A stretch of 64,000 bases of DNA, taken from NCBI GenBank assembly GCA_017512145.1, contig JAFWHB010000009.1, positions 1-64,000 on the forward strand, read 5' to 3'. The DNA is from Mogibacterium sp. Its GTDB lineage: Bacteria; Bacillota; Clostridia; Peptostreptococcales; Anaerovoracaceae. Position numbers and translations under genes: made by a program. This document shows positions 54,181 to 63,298 of the stretch, in pieces. Each line of letters begins with the position of its first letter. Within the stretch, counting starts at the first letter, position 1. The notes beneath the pieces were generated by a model that worked only from the letters and a program-made list of their open reading frames with translations, was not told the origin of the DNA and made no database searches.

Positions 54181-54400
54181 AAGCAAGCGAGAGGGGTTCT
54201 CCGAACGACCTGAAAACGGTCGTTCGGAGAACCCCTCTCGCTGCTTATTATTAAATAATCAATAATGCTTAACCCAGCGGGGACGAGGTGGACTACCTGA
54301 AAACGGTAGTCTGGGGAACCCCTCCCCATCTTATTATTTAATAATCAATAATTCTTAGCCCAGCGAGGTTTGGAAAGGGATAACCCGGCGGGGTTTGTGT
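54181..54400 (+). repeat. Tandem intergenic hairpin repeats after the OYE gene
   Basis: Hairpin 1 (54181-54246) has a perfect 25-bp stem, extended by four pairs after a bulge, and the loop TGAAAAC. Hairpin 2 (about 54279-54327) has the same loop within ACCTGAAAACGGT but a different, imperfect stem. Each is followed by nearly the same tail, beginning TTATTATT at 54245 and 54331 (period 86) and ending in CCCAGCG. A third partial unit with AACCCGGCGGGGTTT ends near 54395. Hairpin 1 probably terminates the OYE transcript. Confidence 0.8.
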
Positions 54401-54435
54401 CTATCTGTAATAATGTAAGATATTGAGATCGTCTG

Positions 54436-54759
54436 TTATTTGCCCATTTTCTTGTTGGATTTGATTATATATACGACGGTCGCGATCATCATAGCTATTT
54501 CGAGGAGGAAGCTCCAGCCATAGCCTTTGGTAATGTCTATACCCATGAAGATGAATATAGCTGTGATCATCAGGAAGACTATGCCGGACTGTCTGAAGTA
54601 CGGCTTCTTATCCATCGTGTCTCTTACGATCTGCGAGCTGAACAGGTAGGCTGTGTTGAACGGGAAGCCTATGTTCATAAACTGCAGTACCGCGATGATA
54701 AGAGATATCGCTGCGAATCCGAATGGCAGCAGCATGATTCCAATTGCGACTTTGTCCAT
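54436..54759 (-). CDS. Small integral membrane protein (DUF3784-like)
   Basis: Protein of 107 residues with three transmembrane helices (about 4-27, 59-75 and 80-98) and a central amphipathic loop. The length and plan resemble the DUF3784 membrane proteins of Firmicutes, but I am not sure of the family. No motif suggests function. It follows the glycosidase-like gene after 53 bases. Confidence 0.65.
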   Translation of the reverse strand: MDKVAIGIMLLPFGFAAISLIIAVLQFMNIGFPFNTAYLFSSQIVRDTMDKKPYFRQSGIVFLMITAIFIFMGIDITKGYGWSFLLEIAMMIATVVYIIKSNKKMGK

Positions 54760-54812
54760 ATATGTATCCCCCTCTGATGATTGATGTATGGTCCCGGCAG
54801 CACCAGATAATG

Positions 54813-56636
54813 CTACTCGTTCCAGATGGATTTGTATTGTTTGTACTTATTGATATCCGAAAGCGCATTCCATGGTATGAAGCCGCCATTCAGGCCTGCT
54901 TCTTCAAGGGCTCTTATCTGGTCTTCCATCTTCTCCGAGTCATAAGTTACTGATGGTGCCCAGTATGGTGTATTGTAGCCCGTGATCCAGGTCCTTGCTG
55001 CGGCAGGATTCTGCAGACGCTTCTGCTGCTTGGCTGCTCTCTTGGCCCATCTCAGAACTGAATCGTATGGATGTGCCCAAGGCTCGTCGCCCTGGAAGTG
55101 GTCTGTGTAAGGCATCGCACTGATGGCATCGACTATATTCGAGATCGCCGTCCAGTACTGTCCGTAGGCTGTTACGTAACTGTAGGCACTCTCGCCGAAG
55201 ACATCGACTGAGATGTACGCACCGGCCTCTCTCAGCTGGTCTGCAGCATAGAAGCAGAAGTTCTGGATTGCCTGAGCCTTCTCTTCGCCGTACTTGTTGC
55301 GGAAATCCGCATTGCCTGACTTTGACATATCATAGGTCGCCTCAGGGAACCTGACATAGTCAAACTGGATCTCGTTGAAGCCGAACTTCTCAACGGCCTC
55401 CTGCGCCAGTCTTACATTGTACTCCCAGACTCCTCTTGAGAAGCCGCTCGGCCAGCTCGTGCTGCCTGCGTACTTGATGCAGTCTTCAGGATGATCCTTG
55501 GCATACTGCGGGTCATTGAAAACAACGATCCTGCCGATCAGATACACGCCCGTCTCTCTCAGGGCATCGACGCTCTTCTTATAGTCCTCTACCGTCGCAT
55601 AAGCGCTCTTATACGAAGTCGGCGACAGCTCCTTGGCAACATCTGACTGGAATGCGAGATATCCGTCCTTGAGGTCCATGACAACAGCATTGCAGTCGGT
55701 CTTATTGATGATCTTGATATATTTGTCTGAATGTACAGCCGCCTCGCCGTTGAGATACATGGTCCTTGCGTAGGAGCAGAATTCATTGCCCTCGATCGGA
55801 GTCTTCTCGTACGGATAGTAGTCGAGATTCTTGGCCTCGCCGCCGTAGAGATTGAATCTGAACTTGTCCTTCTTGGCCTTCTTGTATTCGCCGTGCTCGT
55901 TGTAGTTGGCGTCAGCCTCTTCCTGGGTGCCTGCCATGTACTTGCCATAGACATAGCCCTCAGCCAGCTGGCCATCCAGAGTCGTATATGCGACCTTGTA
56001 CTTGTGTATGAATCCGTTCTCGAGCAAAGCATCATGTCCTGCGACCGGAAGGACTGTGCCCTTCGGCGCAAATGATGCGATCGCCGGGCCTTCCTTGTCT
56101 GCATAGATAGTTGCAGGTGTCCTGACATATACTGCCGTCTCGAGTACTGTGTCGTCTATTGTATCTGCAAGGCTGTCCTCGGACATATAGAGGTCATTAC
56201 TGTCATCAGGGAAAACCGTAGACTTGATCTCCTCTATCTCACCCTTAGCGCCCTCAGCCTGTTCCTCAGCACCTGCATCAGCCTCTGCAGGCTGCGCTTC
56301 ATCTGCCTCACTTCCAATGAGGTCAGCACTTACCTTGTAATATTTGATGCCATCTACAGTGATGCTCTTGCGGTATTTCTCTACGCGGGAACCCCTGATC
56401 ACCTTGCCGGCCTCTTCAAGAGTACCGGAAGCCTCGGCAGCCTGATCTGCGGCTTCACCTTCCTGTGCGGCATCAGCCTCTGCATCATGCATCTTATATA
56501 CCCTGACTGTATTGGAGTTGCCTGCTGCGAATGAAGCTGAATGCCACTGCCCCAGCATGACATAATAAACAGTCCCCGCAATAGCGAGAAGCAGCAGTGA
56601 TATCAGAACGGTAACAGCCAGTCGGAACTTCTTCAT
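54813..56636 (-). CDS. Membrane-anchored putative glycoside hydrolase (DUF4015 type)
   Basis: Protein of 607 residues. An N-terminal membrane anchor (about 5-28, LAVTVLISLLLLAIAGTVYYVM) is followed by a low-complexity Glu/Ala region, an SH3-like stretch (TPATIYADKEGPAIASF, VAYTTLDGQLAEGYVYG) and a C-terminal TIM-barrel-like domain of the DUF4015 glycosyl hydrolase-like family: CNAVVMDLKDGYLAF, FGFNEIQFDYVRFPE, YISVDVFGESAY and the final GFIPWNALSD. Acidic residues in FDYVRFPE and VDVFGE are probable catalytic candidates. It should work outside the cell on a wall or surface glycan. AAGGAG precedes the ATG. Confidence 0.82.
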   Translation of the reverse strand: MKKFRLAVTVLISLLLLAIAGTVYYVMLGQWHSASFAAGNSNTVRVYKMHDAEADAAQEGEAADQAAEASGTLEEAGKVIRGSRVEKYRKSITVDGIKYYKVSADLIGSEADEAQPAEADAGAEEQAEGAKGEIEEIKSTVFPDDSNDLYMSEDSLADTIDDTVLETAVYVRTPATIYADKEGPAIASFAPKGTVLPVAGHDALLENGFIHKYKVAYTTLDGQLAEGYVYGKYMAGTQEEADANYNEHGEYKKAKKDKFRFNLYGGEAKNLDYYPYEKTPIEGNEFCSYARTMYLNGEAAVHSDKYIKIINKTDCNAVVMDLKDGYLAFQSDVAKELSPTSYKSAYATVEDYKKSVDALRETGVYLIGRIVVFNDPQYAKDHPEDCIKYAGSTSWPSGFSRGVWEYNVRLAQEAVEKFGFNEIQFDYVRFPEATYDMSKSGNADFRNKYGEEKAQAIQNFCFYAADQLREAGAYISVDVFGESAYSYVTAYGQYWTAISNIVDAISAMPYTDHFQGDEPWAHPYDSVLRWAKRAAKQQKRLQNPAAARTWITGYNTPYWAPSVTYDSEKMEDQIRALEEAGLNGGFIPWNALSDINKYKQYKSIWNE

Positions 56637-56758
56637 TTCTAGTTAACTCCTTGCGGCACAAAATACTCTATGCCTGAATGTACTTATGTCTGATTATAAC
56701 CCAATTAGTAATCCTGCCCCAATTGTATTTAGAAATATTCAGATTAGCATAAAGCAAG

Positions 56759-57220
56759 TCATTCCGACATCTCATCCGGCAGATTGCGGATCATCTCAAT
56801 ATAAGGCATCCTGCGGAAGCCCTTGCGTCTGTATATACCGTTTGCATGCTCATTATCATCCTCAGATTCAAGTCTGTGAACAGCTTCAGGATAGGCTGAC
56901 TGTATATACGCGAGGAATTCAGACGCAAGGCCTGTCCCCTGCAGTTCCTTCTCAAGATACAGATCCTCGATCCAGATGCATCGTCTGCCGAATTCTGTCG
57001 CGAAGCTGTGCGCTATCATGGCATAGCCACGGACTGTTCCATCTTCATCAGTGAAGACAAATCCGTCAGCAAACGGGCTATCTGAAATGCACTCTGTGAT
57101 GTCATTATTGAATATCTCATCTGACGGGAGGAGCCATGTAGCATCTGATGAGTAGAAATCTCTCATCATCTCCATGACCCTCGGTCTGTCAGATTCAGTT
57201 ATCTTACGTATATTGCTCAT
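56759..57220 (-). CDS. GNAT-family N-acetyltransferase
   Basis: Protein of 153 residues with the GNAT core: CIWIEDLYLEKELQGTGLASEFLAYI split, the QGTGLA acetyl-CoA loop near 96-101, and RLESEDDNEHANGIYRRKGF. The start lies one base after the stop of the AKR gene, so the two are coupled. The substrate is unknown; diamine and amino acid acetyltransferases have similar length. Confidence 0.85.
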   Translation of the reverse strand: MSNIRKITESDRPRVMEMMRDFYSSDATWLLPSDEIFNNDITECISDSPFADGFVFTDEDGTVRGYAMIAHSFATEFGRRCIWIEDLYLEKELQGTGLASEFLAYIQSAYPEAVHRLESEDDNEHANGIYRRKGFRRMPYIEMIRNLPDEMSE

Positions 57221-57221
57221 T

Positions 57222-58403
57222 CTAGTATCCGAATATCGCCTCTGCTCTCTTCATATTATTGCGTATCTCTACGCCGAATGGGCATCTTGTCTCGCAGAGT
57301 CCGCACTGCAGGCAGTCACTTGCGTGATGCTCAAGGACCTTATAATGCATTGCCTCTGTCTCAGGAACTCTGAACCCATCAGAACCCTCTGCGATACCAT
57401 TGGACTCATTGTGTGCAACTGCAAGGTTGAGGAACTTGGTAACATCAGCGATATTGATATTTGCCGGGCACGGATGGCAGTGAGTGCAGTACATGCAGTG
57501 GCCTTCCCAGCTGACCCTAGGGAATGCAGCGAAAGCCTCTGCAAATGACTTCTCCTCCTCGGATGCCTCGCAGTATCTGATGCTCTCTCTAAGCTGCTCT
57601 TCGTTCCTTGCGCCTGAACAGATGGTAGCGACTGCCGGTCTTGAGAGTGCATAGCTGATGCACTGAGCCGGAGTAAGTGAAGCTCCTGCAGGTGAAAGCT
57701 TGTCGTCCAGGATATCACCTCCGGCGAAAGCCTTCATAACAGTGATGCCTACACCCATATCCTCACAGAGCTCATAGAGTCTCTGTCTGTCAGGATCCAT
57801 GTTCTTGAATCCGCCTTCGTATACCTCGTCTGCCCACAGATCATCGACATTCTCAGTACCCGGAAGCATGTCATATACATAATTGACACTGAACATCAGG
57901 ACTTCGATATCCCCTTCTGAGATCGCTCTGATAGCAACCTTAGGATTGTGGGATGAGAGACCTATGTGTCTTATCCTGCCTTCAGCCTTGAGCTGCTTTG
58001 CATAGTCAACAATACCATTGGCCTTGATCGCATCCCAGTCACTGTCTGCATCGCAGTAATGGATCATTCCGACATCTATATAGTCTGTTCCGAGTCTCTC
58101 AAGAGAATCCTCAAAGGCTGCCTTGACATCATTAAGGTTGCGGCTCCTCTCATACTGCCCATTCTTCCAGACAGATGAGATGTGCGACTGTATTATGAAC
58201 TTGTCACGTCTTCCCTTAAGAGCCTCTCCGACAGCTGATCTTGCATCAGGGTCTGATGTGAAGAGGTCAAAGTAATTGACGCCGGCCTCTTCAGCCATAT
58301 CGAAGAACAGCTTTGCATTATTGTTGTCTTCCACGAAAGCCTCACAGCCGAGCGCTATAACACTGACATCAAGGCCTGTATTACCTAGTTTTCTGTATTC
58401 CAT
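57222..58403 (-). CDS. Aldo/keto reductase with C-terminal ferredoxin-like Fe-S domain
   Basis: Protein of 393 residues. N-terminal AKR barrel: MEYRKLGNTGLDVSVIALG, catalytic D/Y/K/H type residues around NYFDLFTSDPDARSAVG, IGLSSHNPKVAIRA. The C-terminal part has two cysteine groups, CMYCTHCHPCPANI and CLQCGLCETRCPFG, each typical of [4Fe-4S] binding. This fused family is frequent in anaerobes; physiological substrates are not established. It stands after the terminator of the alcohol dehydrogenase gene and before the coupled GNAT gene. Confidence 0.88.
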   Translation of the reverse strand: MEYRKLGNTGLDVSVIALGCEAFVEDNNNAKLFFDMAEEAGVNYFDLFTSDPDARSAVGEALKGRRDKFIIQSHISSVWKNGQYERSRNLNDVKAAFEDSLERLGTDYIDVGMIHYCDADSDWDAIKANGIVDYAKQLKAEGRIRHIGLSSHNPKVAIRAISEGDIEVLMFSVNYVYDMLPGTENVDDLWADEVYEGGFKNMDPDRQRLYELCEDMGVGITVMKAFAGGDILDDKLSPAGASLTPAQCISYALSRPAVATICSGARNEEQLRESIRYCEASEEEKSFAEAFAAFPRVSWEGHCMYCTHCHPCPANINIADVTKFLNLAVAHNESNGIAEGSDGFRVPETEAMHYKVLEHHASDCLQCGLCETRCPFGVEIRNNMKRAEAIFGY

Positions 58404-58433
58404 TTACTTGTCCCTTCGTCTTAACTCTATCTA

Positions 58434-58463
58434 AAACGGGGTTATCCTCAGATAACCCCGTTT
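58434..58463 (-). terminator. Terminator of the OYE-MFS-ADH operon
   Basis: AAACGGGGTTATC and GATAACCCCGTTT pair perfectly over 13 bases around a four-base loop, followed by a short T run (TTTT) on the minus strand. It begins 40 bases after the alcohol dehydrogenase stop. Confidence 0.8.
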
Positions 58464-58502
58464 GCTATGTTGCCATATATTATAGCAAGTGTCAATCAGC
58501 TA

Positions 58503-59672
58503 TTACATGCACATCTTGAAAATGTTCTCAACGTCTTCGAGAGTGAGATCTGTAAGTCCGTGAACTACTTCCTTGCCTCTGAGTGCCTTAACAGCCATAT
58601 CGTGGAGCTTGCTCTCTTCAACGCCGAATGCTGCGAGGTGGCTCTCAAGACCGAGCTTGCCATAGAGCCAGTCAGTAAGTGCGTCGATTGTTGCCTGAGC
58701 GCCTTCCATAACATCCATACCCTCAGCGATGTTCATGCAGGCAGTTCCGAATCTGTAGAATGCAGGAGCTGTCTCGTCAGAGAGAATGTACTGCATCCAT
58801 CTTGGCATCAGGATAGCGATTCCGTGTCCATGAGGAATCTCATAGAAAGCAGCGATTCCGTACTCTGTGAGGTGAAGCGGCATGTCTGAAGAACCGCCCT
58901 GGTCTACGATTCCGCCTGTGATCATGTAAGAAGCGAGTGACAGTGTCTCTCTTGCCTCTTCATTTGTAGGCTCTGCGATAGCGATAGGAGCTGTTCTGAT
59001 GACGTTGCGGCACATTGCTTCCATCCACTCATCGATGAAGGAGATCTTGTGCTCCTTGATAAAGTAACGGATATCTGTAACGTGTGACAGGATATCTGCT
59101 GCTCCGACTGCTGTCTGGTAAGCACTTACAGTGTAGGAGATGGTAGGATCTACAAATGCTGCTACCGGCTGGAATGTCTCGCCCCATGGGTCGAGCTTCT
59201 GATTTGTATCAGCGTTGGAGATAACAGCCCATGCATCGTTCTCTGAACCAGCTGCTGCCATTGTAGGGATAGCGATCAGAGGAAGTCCCTGGTCAACGCT
59301 TGCTTCCTGAGTTACGAGGTCCCAGCAGTCTCCGTCATAGAACTTAGCCTGTGTTACAACCTTAGCTGCGTCGATTACAGAGCCGCCGCCTACAGCGAGT
59401 ACTACGTTACAGTCGAACTCTTTGCATACATCAGTAGCCTTGTTGACTGTTGTGTACTGTGGGTTTGGCTCGATACCATGGAACTCATGAACCTCAACAC
59501 CCTCAAGTGCCTTCATTACTCTGTCATATGTTCCATTCTTCTTGATTGATCCGCCGCCGTACATGAGGAGAACCTTGTCTCCGTATTTCTTAACGCATGC
59601 TCCGAGGTTGTTCTCGATCTGGTCCGGTCCGAAGTAAAGCTTAGTTGGGTTGTAGAATGTATAGTTATTCAT
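58503..59672 (-). CDS. Iron-containing alcohol dehydrogenase
   Basis: Protein of 389 residues, family III alcohol dehydrogenase. NAD(P) motif GGGSVIDAAK (about 95-104), and metal ligands in the region of AGSENDAWAVI, PLHLTEYGIAAFYEIPHGHGIAIL with the H-x3-H type residues. It resembles butanol dehydrogenase BdhA/YqhD-like enzymes and reduces an aldehyde with NAD(P)H or the reverse. Last gene of the operon after an OYE and an MFS transporter; it may handle the alcohol or aldehyde end of the same pathway. Confidence 0.88.
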   Translation of the reverse strand: MNNYTFYNPTKLYFGPDQIENNLGACVKKYGDKVLLMYGGGSIKKNGTYDRVMKALEGVEVHEFHGIEPNPQYTTVNKATDVCKEFDCNVVLAVGGGSVIDAAKVVTQAKFYDGDCWDLVTQEASVDQGLPLIAIPTMAAAGSENDAWAVISNADTNQKLDPWGETFQPVAAFVDPTISYTVSAYQTAVGAADILSHVTDIRYFIKEHKISFIDEWMEAMCRNVIRTAPIAIAEPTNEEARETLSLASYMITGGIVDQGGSSDMPLHLTEYGIAAFYEIPHGHGIAILMPRWMQYILSDETAPAFYRFGTACMNIAEGMDVMEGAQATIDALTDWLYGKLGLESHLAAFGVEESKLHDMAVKALRGKEVVHGLTDLTLEDVENIFKMCM

Positions 59673-59740
59673 CTCTATTTCCTTTCTGCGATATGCAAGT
59701 GAATGTCTGATGTGCTGTTTTCTGTCTTTATCTATAAATA

Positions 59741-60931
59741 TTAGTTCTTCTTGTTAGCTCTCTTAGCTTCGATTACTGCCCAGATGAGTCCTGCGATGAT
59801 TACGATGACAAATCCGTACTGTACCGGTACACGAGGGCTGTCAGAACCAGTGAAGTTCATTACTGCCTGGATGAAGTATGTTGTCAGGAAGCATCCGATG
59901 TTCATGCCGGATACGAAGATAGCTACTGCCATCGACTGCTTGTCCTTAGGTACATACTCAGAATATGTATTGACTGTTCCCGGCCATACTGTCTGTACAG
60001 CTGTTCCTGAGAGCAGTGCGCCAAGTACGATAAAGAATACACTGTGTCCGAATGCGATGCAAGCTGTTCCTGCGATCCACATTACAAGGCCGATTGGGAC
60101 TACCAGCTTGCCTGCCTTAGTTGACAGAGGGTTGAACAGGAATCCGCCGCACATGTTGCCGATGCAGTATACGGAGAGAAGTGCGCCTGCTACTGCAGCT
60201 CCGCCGATCTCCTCATAAGCGCAGATCGAAGACATGTTCAGAAGTACTGTGTAGAATGCGAAGAATACGAGTGCGAACATTACAGCTGTGAACAGTGCGT
60301 ATCCAGGCATTTTGCCGTGCTCAGGAACCTGTGAAGGTGCCTCAACGTTGTTGGCAGCGACTTCCTCTTCAGTAGGCTGCTTGAGGAAGATCAGGATGAG
60401 TGCCAGTGGAACGAGTGCGATCAGGTGGAACCAGAAGCAGTACTTTGCGCTGTGGTCAGCGAGCATTCCGGAAACGATCATGTAGAATACCGAACCTGCA
60501 GCGAGTGAAACTGTAGCCCAGCCGAGGTACTTAGGTCTTTCCTTGTCGTTGAACAGCTGCAGTGACATTGTGCCCTGGAGAGGGAATCCGATACCGATGC
60601 AGAATCCGACGATTCCTCTGAGTACATAGATAACTCCCAGTGAGTTTGTGAGTGCGCATGCAGCACCGCAGATAGCGATTCCGCCGAGTGAGATGACTGC
60701 AAGCTTCTTGAATCCGAGCTTGTTGAGAAGTGATCCTGCAACGAGTGAGCCCGGGATCATGCAAAGTGATGAAATAGTTGAAATGAGAAGTATTGCTGTG
60801 TAGCTCTTGTCAGCGAACATCTCTGTTGCCATTACGTTGATAGCCGGCGACATGATGAAGATGACGTTAGCTGCAAAGTATGCAGCGAGCAAAGCTATGA
60901 AATTTCTCTTCTTCTGAACTTCGTAACTCAT
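59741..60931 (-). CDS. Major facilitator superfamily transporter
   Basis: Protein of 396 residues with twelve transmembrane helices. The start at 60931 follows GGAGGAATT. The loop between helices 2 and 3 (SLLNKLGFKKLAVISLGG) has the MFS motif in altered form, and a second half repeat starts after a 30-residue loop with LFTAVMFALVFFAF. Similar to the oxalate/formate antiporter group by outline. It presumably imports the substrate or exports the product of the adjacent OYE and ADH enzymes. Confidence 0.85.
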   Translation of the reverse strand: MSYEVQKKRNFIALLAAYFAANVIFIMSPAINVMATEMFADKSYTAILLISTISSLCMIPGSLVAGSLLNKLGFKKLAVISLGGIAICGAACALTNSLGVIYVLRGIVGFCIGIGFPLQGTMSLQLFNDKERPKYLGWATVSLAAGSVFYMIVSGMLADHSAKYCFWFHLIALVPLALILIFLKQPTEEEVAANNVEAPSQVPEHGKMPGYALFTAVMFALVFFAFYTVLLNMSSICAYEEIGGAAVAGALLSVYCIGNMCGGFLFNPLSTKAGKLVVPIGLVMWIAGTACIAFGHSVFFIVLGALLSGTAVQTVWPGTVNTYSEYVPKDKQSMAVAIFVSGMNIGCFLTTYFIQAVMNFTGSDSPRVPVQYGFVIVIIAGLIWAVIEAKRANKKN

Positions 60932-61015
60932 AATTCCTCCAAAATAATTCCTTGGTGATATTGTCATATTCATTATTGCGGGCAGCAGGGCTTGCCGCCC
61001 GCAGTAGTGACTGTA

Positions 61016-62959
61016 TTAGATGCTGAGCGCGATGTCAGCTGCCTCATATGTAGCTCCCCATACGAATCCTGCCTTCTTAGCATCGCCGATGACATATACA
61101 TCATCTACGAGCTCCTTGACAGCCTCTTCGAGTGGGTTGTATGCCTTGTGGCCAAGTGCAAGTACGATTGAATCAAATCCATCAAGTACTTCTACCTCAG
61201 GATCCTTCTTGAGGAGATCCTTGTATGTGATTCCGCCAGGGATGAACTCCTGGATAGCTGTGCTTGCCATCATCCTGATGCCTGCTTCCTTCATCTCATT
61301 AAGGAGCATCGGCTTAGCATATGGGTCGAGATCCATTACGAATCCGTCCTTCATCTCTACGATGGTAACGTCTCTCTTCTGCTCAGCAAGGAATGCTGCT
61401 GTTTCAGCTCCGATAAGTCCGCCGCCGCATACGAGTACCTTATGTCCTGTTACCTTCTTTCCGAGGAGAACTTCTGTAGGCTCGAGGATGTTAGCAGGAT
61501 CAAGTCCAGGGATCCTTGGAACGAGGTTCTTGCTGCCTGTTGCGAGGATAACTGCATCCGGCTTCTCAGCCTTGATAAGATCAGCAGTTACTTCTGTGTT
61601 AAGGTGAACATCTACGCCGTACTTGTCGCACTGCTTGATCCAGTATCCGATTCCTCTGCCGATTGTTCCCTTTCCCGGAGGATATGAAGCTGCGAGGAAT
61701 TCTCCGCCAAGGTGATCATCCTTCTCATAAAGTGAAACGTTGTGTCCGCGTCCTGCTGCGATCCATGCTGCGTGCATTCCGCCAGGACCGCCGCCTACTA
61801 CCATGATCTTCTTAGGGGACTGTGTCTTGTTTGCTACATACTCTTCTTCACATCCGTTAGTAGTGTTGACTACGCAGCGCATTGGCTCGTCTGTGAAGCA
61901 GTGCATGATGCAGCCCTGTCCGCATGAAATGCAAGGCATGATGTCTTCATAACGCTCTTCGAGAACTTTGGCTGCGAAGTGTGGATCTGCAACTGATGCT
62001 CTTCCGATGCAAACCATGTCAGCGCTTCCGTCTCTTACAACTGCCTCAGCGATCTCGCCGTCAGTGATTCTTCCTACTGTCATTACAGGAATGTTTACAG
62101 CCTGCTTGATTGCTGCTGCGTGTGGTACCTGATATCCAGGTGCGAGGTATGATGAACCTACGCAGTACTGGAGGCTTCCGTATGTGGAGATCGATATGTT
62201 GATTGCATCTACGCCCTCTTCCTCGAGCATCTGAGCAACTGCTTTGGTCTCCTGGATCTCACGGCCGCCTTCGAGCATCTCAGATCCGCTGAGTCTTACT
62301 ACGATCGGATAACCTTCGCCTACAACTTCTCTTGTATATCTGATGACCAGCTTGAGGAATCTCATTCTGTTGTTCAGAGATCCGCCAAATTCATCTGTTC
62401 TCTTGTTTGCGTGTAATGAGAGGAACTGTGCTGGAAGATATCCGTGTGAAGCGTGGATCTCAAGTCCGTCATATCCTGCTTCCTTTACTCTTCTTGCAGC
62501 CTGTGCGTACTCTTCGATTACTCCGTAAACTTCTTCAGTTGTGAGTGCTCTTGGCATCTCCTGGCATGCAGGGCAAGGTACTGCGGAAGGAGCAACTACT
62601 TCGAGGCCCTCTGTGTATCCCTTGTTGGTCTCTCTGCCTGTGTGTCTCAGCTGGCAGAAGATCTTAGCGCCTGCTTCGTGAACAGAATCAGTCAGCTTCT
62701 TGTAGCTAGGAATTACGTAATCATCCCACATTCCGCATTCGTCCTTGAGGGACTTACCATTTCTTGCTATAGCGGAGCACTCCTGGATGATGAGTCCGAA
62801 TCCGCCCTTAGCTCTTTCGGTGTAATACTTGATGAGTTCATCGGATGCTTCTCCATTGTGCTTTGCAAGGTTAGTTCCCATTGCCGGTACAACGAGTCTG
62901 TTCTTGATTGTGACATTACCGATCTTGATTGGTTCTGCCAGTGCTCTGATCTTGGACAT
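61016..62959 (-). CDS. OYE-type flavin/Fe-S/FAD oxidoreductase
   Basis: Protein of 647 residues, usual length for the 2-enoate/2,4-dienoyl-CoA reductase group. FMN barrel 1-335 with HASHGYLPAQFLSL (169-182) and FGGSLNNR (191-198). Fe-S ligands C343, C346, C350 and C362. FAD motif GGGPGG at 389-394 and a second GGGLIG near 505-510. The C-terminus returns to the usual GDAKKAG...AADIALSI end, so there is no ADC-like domain. AAAGGAGC precedes the ATG. First gene of an operon with MFS and ADH genes and divergent from a TetR-type regulator. Substrate unknown. Confidence 0.9.
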   Translation of the reverse strand: MSKIRALAEPIKIGNVTIKNRLVVPAMGTNLAKHNGEASDELIKYYTERAKGGFGLIIQECSAIARNGKSLKDECGMWDDYVIPSYKKLTDSVHEAGAKIFCQLRHTGRETNKGYTEGLEVVAPSAVPCPACQEMPRALTTEEVYGVIEEYAQAARRVKEAGYDGLEIHASHGYLPAQFLSLHANKRTDEFGGSLNNRMRFLKLVIRYTREVVGEGYPIVVRLSGSEMLEGGREIQETKAVAQMLEEEGVDAINISISTYGSLQYCVGSSYLAPGYQVPHAAAIKQAVNIPVMTVGRITDGEIAEAVVRDGSADMVCIGRASVADPHFAAKVLEERYEDIMPCISCGQGCIMHCFTDEPMRCVVNTTNGCEEEYVANKTQSPKKIMVVGGGPGGMHAAWIAAGRGHNVSLYEKDDHLGGEFLAASYPPGKGTIGRGIGYWIKQCDKYGVDVHLNTEVTADLIKAEKPDAVILATGSKNLVPRIPGLDPANILEPTEVLLGKKVTGHKVLVCGGGLIGAETAAFLAEQKRDVTIVEMKDGFVMDLDPYAKPMLLNEMKEAGIRMMASTAIQEFIPGGITYKDLLKKDPEVEVLDGFDSIVLALGHKAYNPLEEAVKELVDDVYVIGDAKKAGFVWGATYEAADIALSI

Positions 62960-63298
62960 TGTATTGCTCCTTTCAGTTGTTTATTGATTTGCCTGGCTGC
63001 TCTGTTTCAGCCCTCTTATTTCTCTTTGCAGCTTCATATTACCCGCCGCCAGACAGACAAACAATTCACAAACAGACGCGTTTATCCATTAATGTACATA
63101 AGCTGTAACCGTTCTTTTTTCAGAACTTTCCGGGGTTTTGATCATATTTGGACTGCAATTTCAGTCGTGTCAATATATAGACTTTTCCTGTGATTCGTCT
63201 ATTTATGTACACATTTAGAACAATTACATTTCCGGCAGGAATGCTATAATAAAACGATACAATTCAGCGGCAATTTGCCACATATCTGGAGGTTCTTT
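62960..63298. promoter_or_regulatory. Divergent control region of the OYE operon and the TetR-type gene
   Basis: No gene is seen. Two copies of TTATGTACA in opposite orientation (63094-63102 minus, 63203-63211 plus) are candidates for the operator; the first lies in the longer dyad TTAATGTACATAA. A TATAAT at 63244-63249 is a plausible -10 of the TetR gene. Confidence 0.5.
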
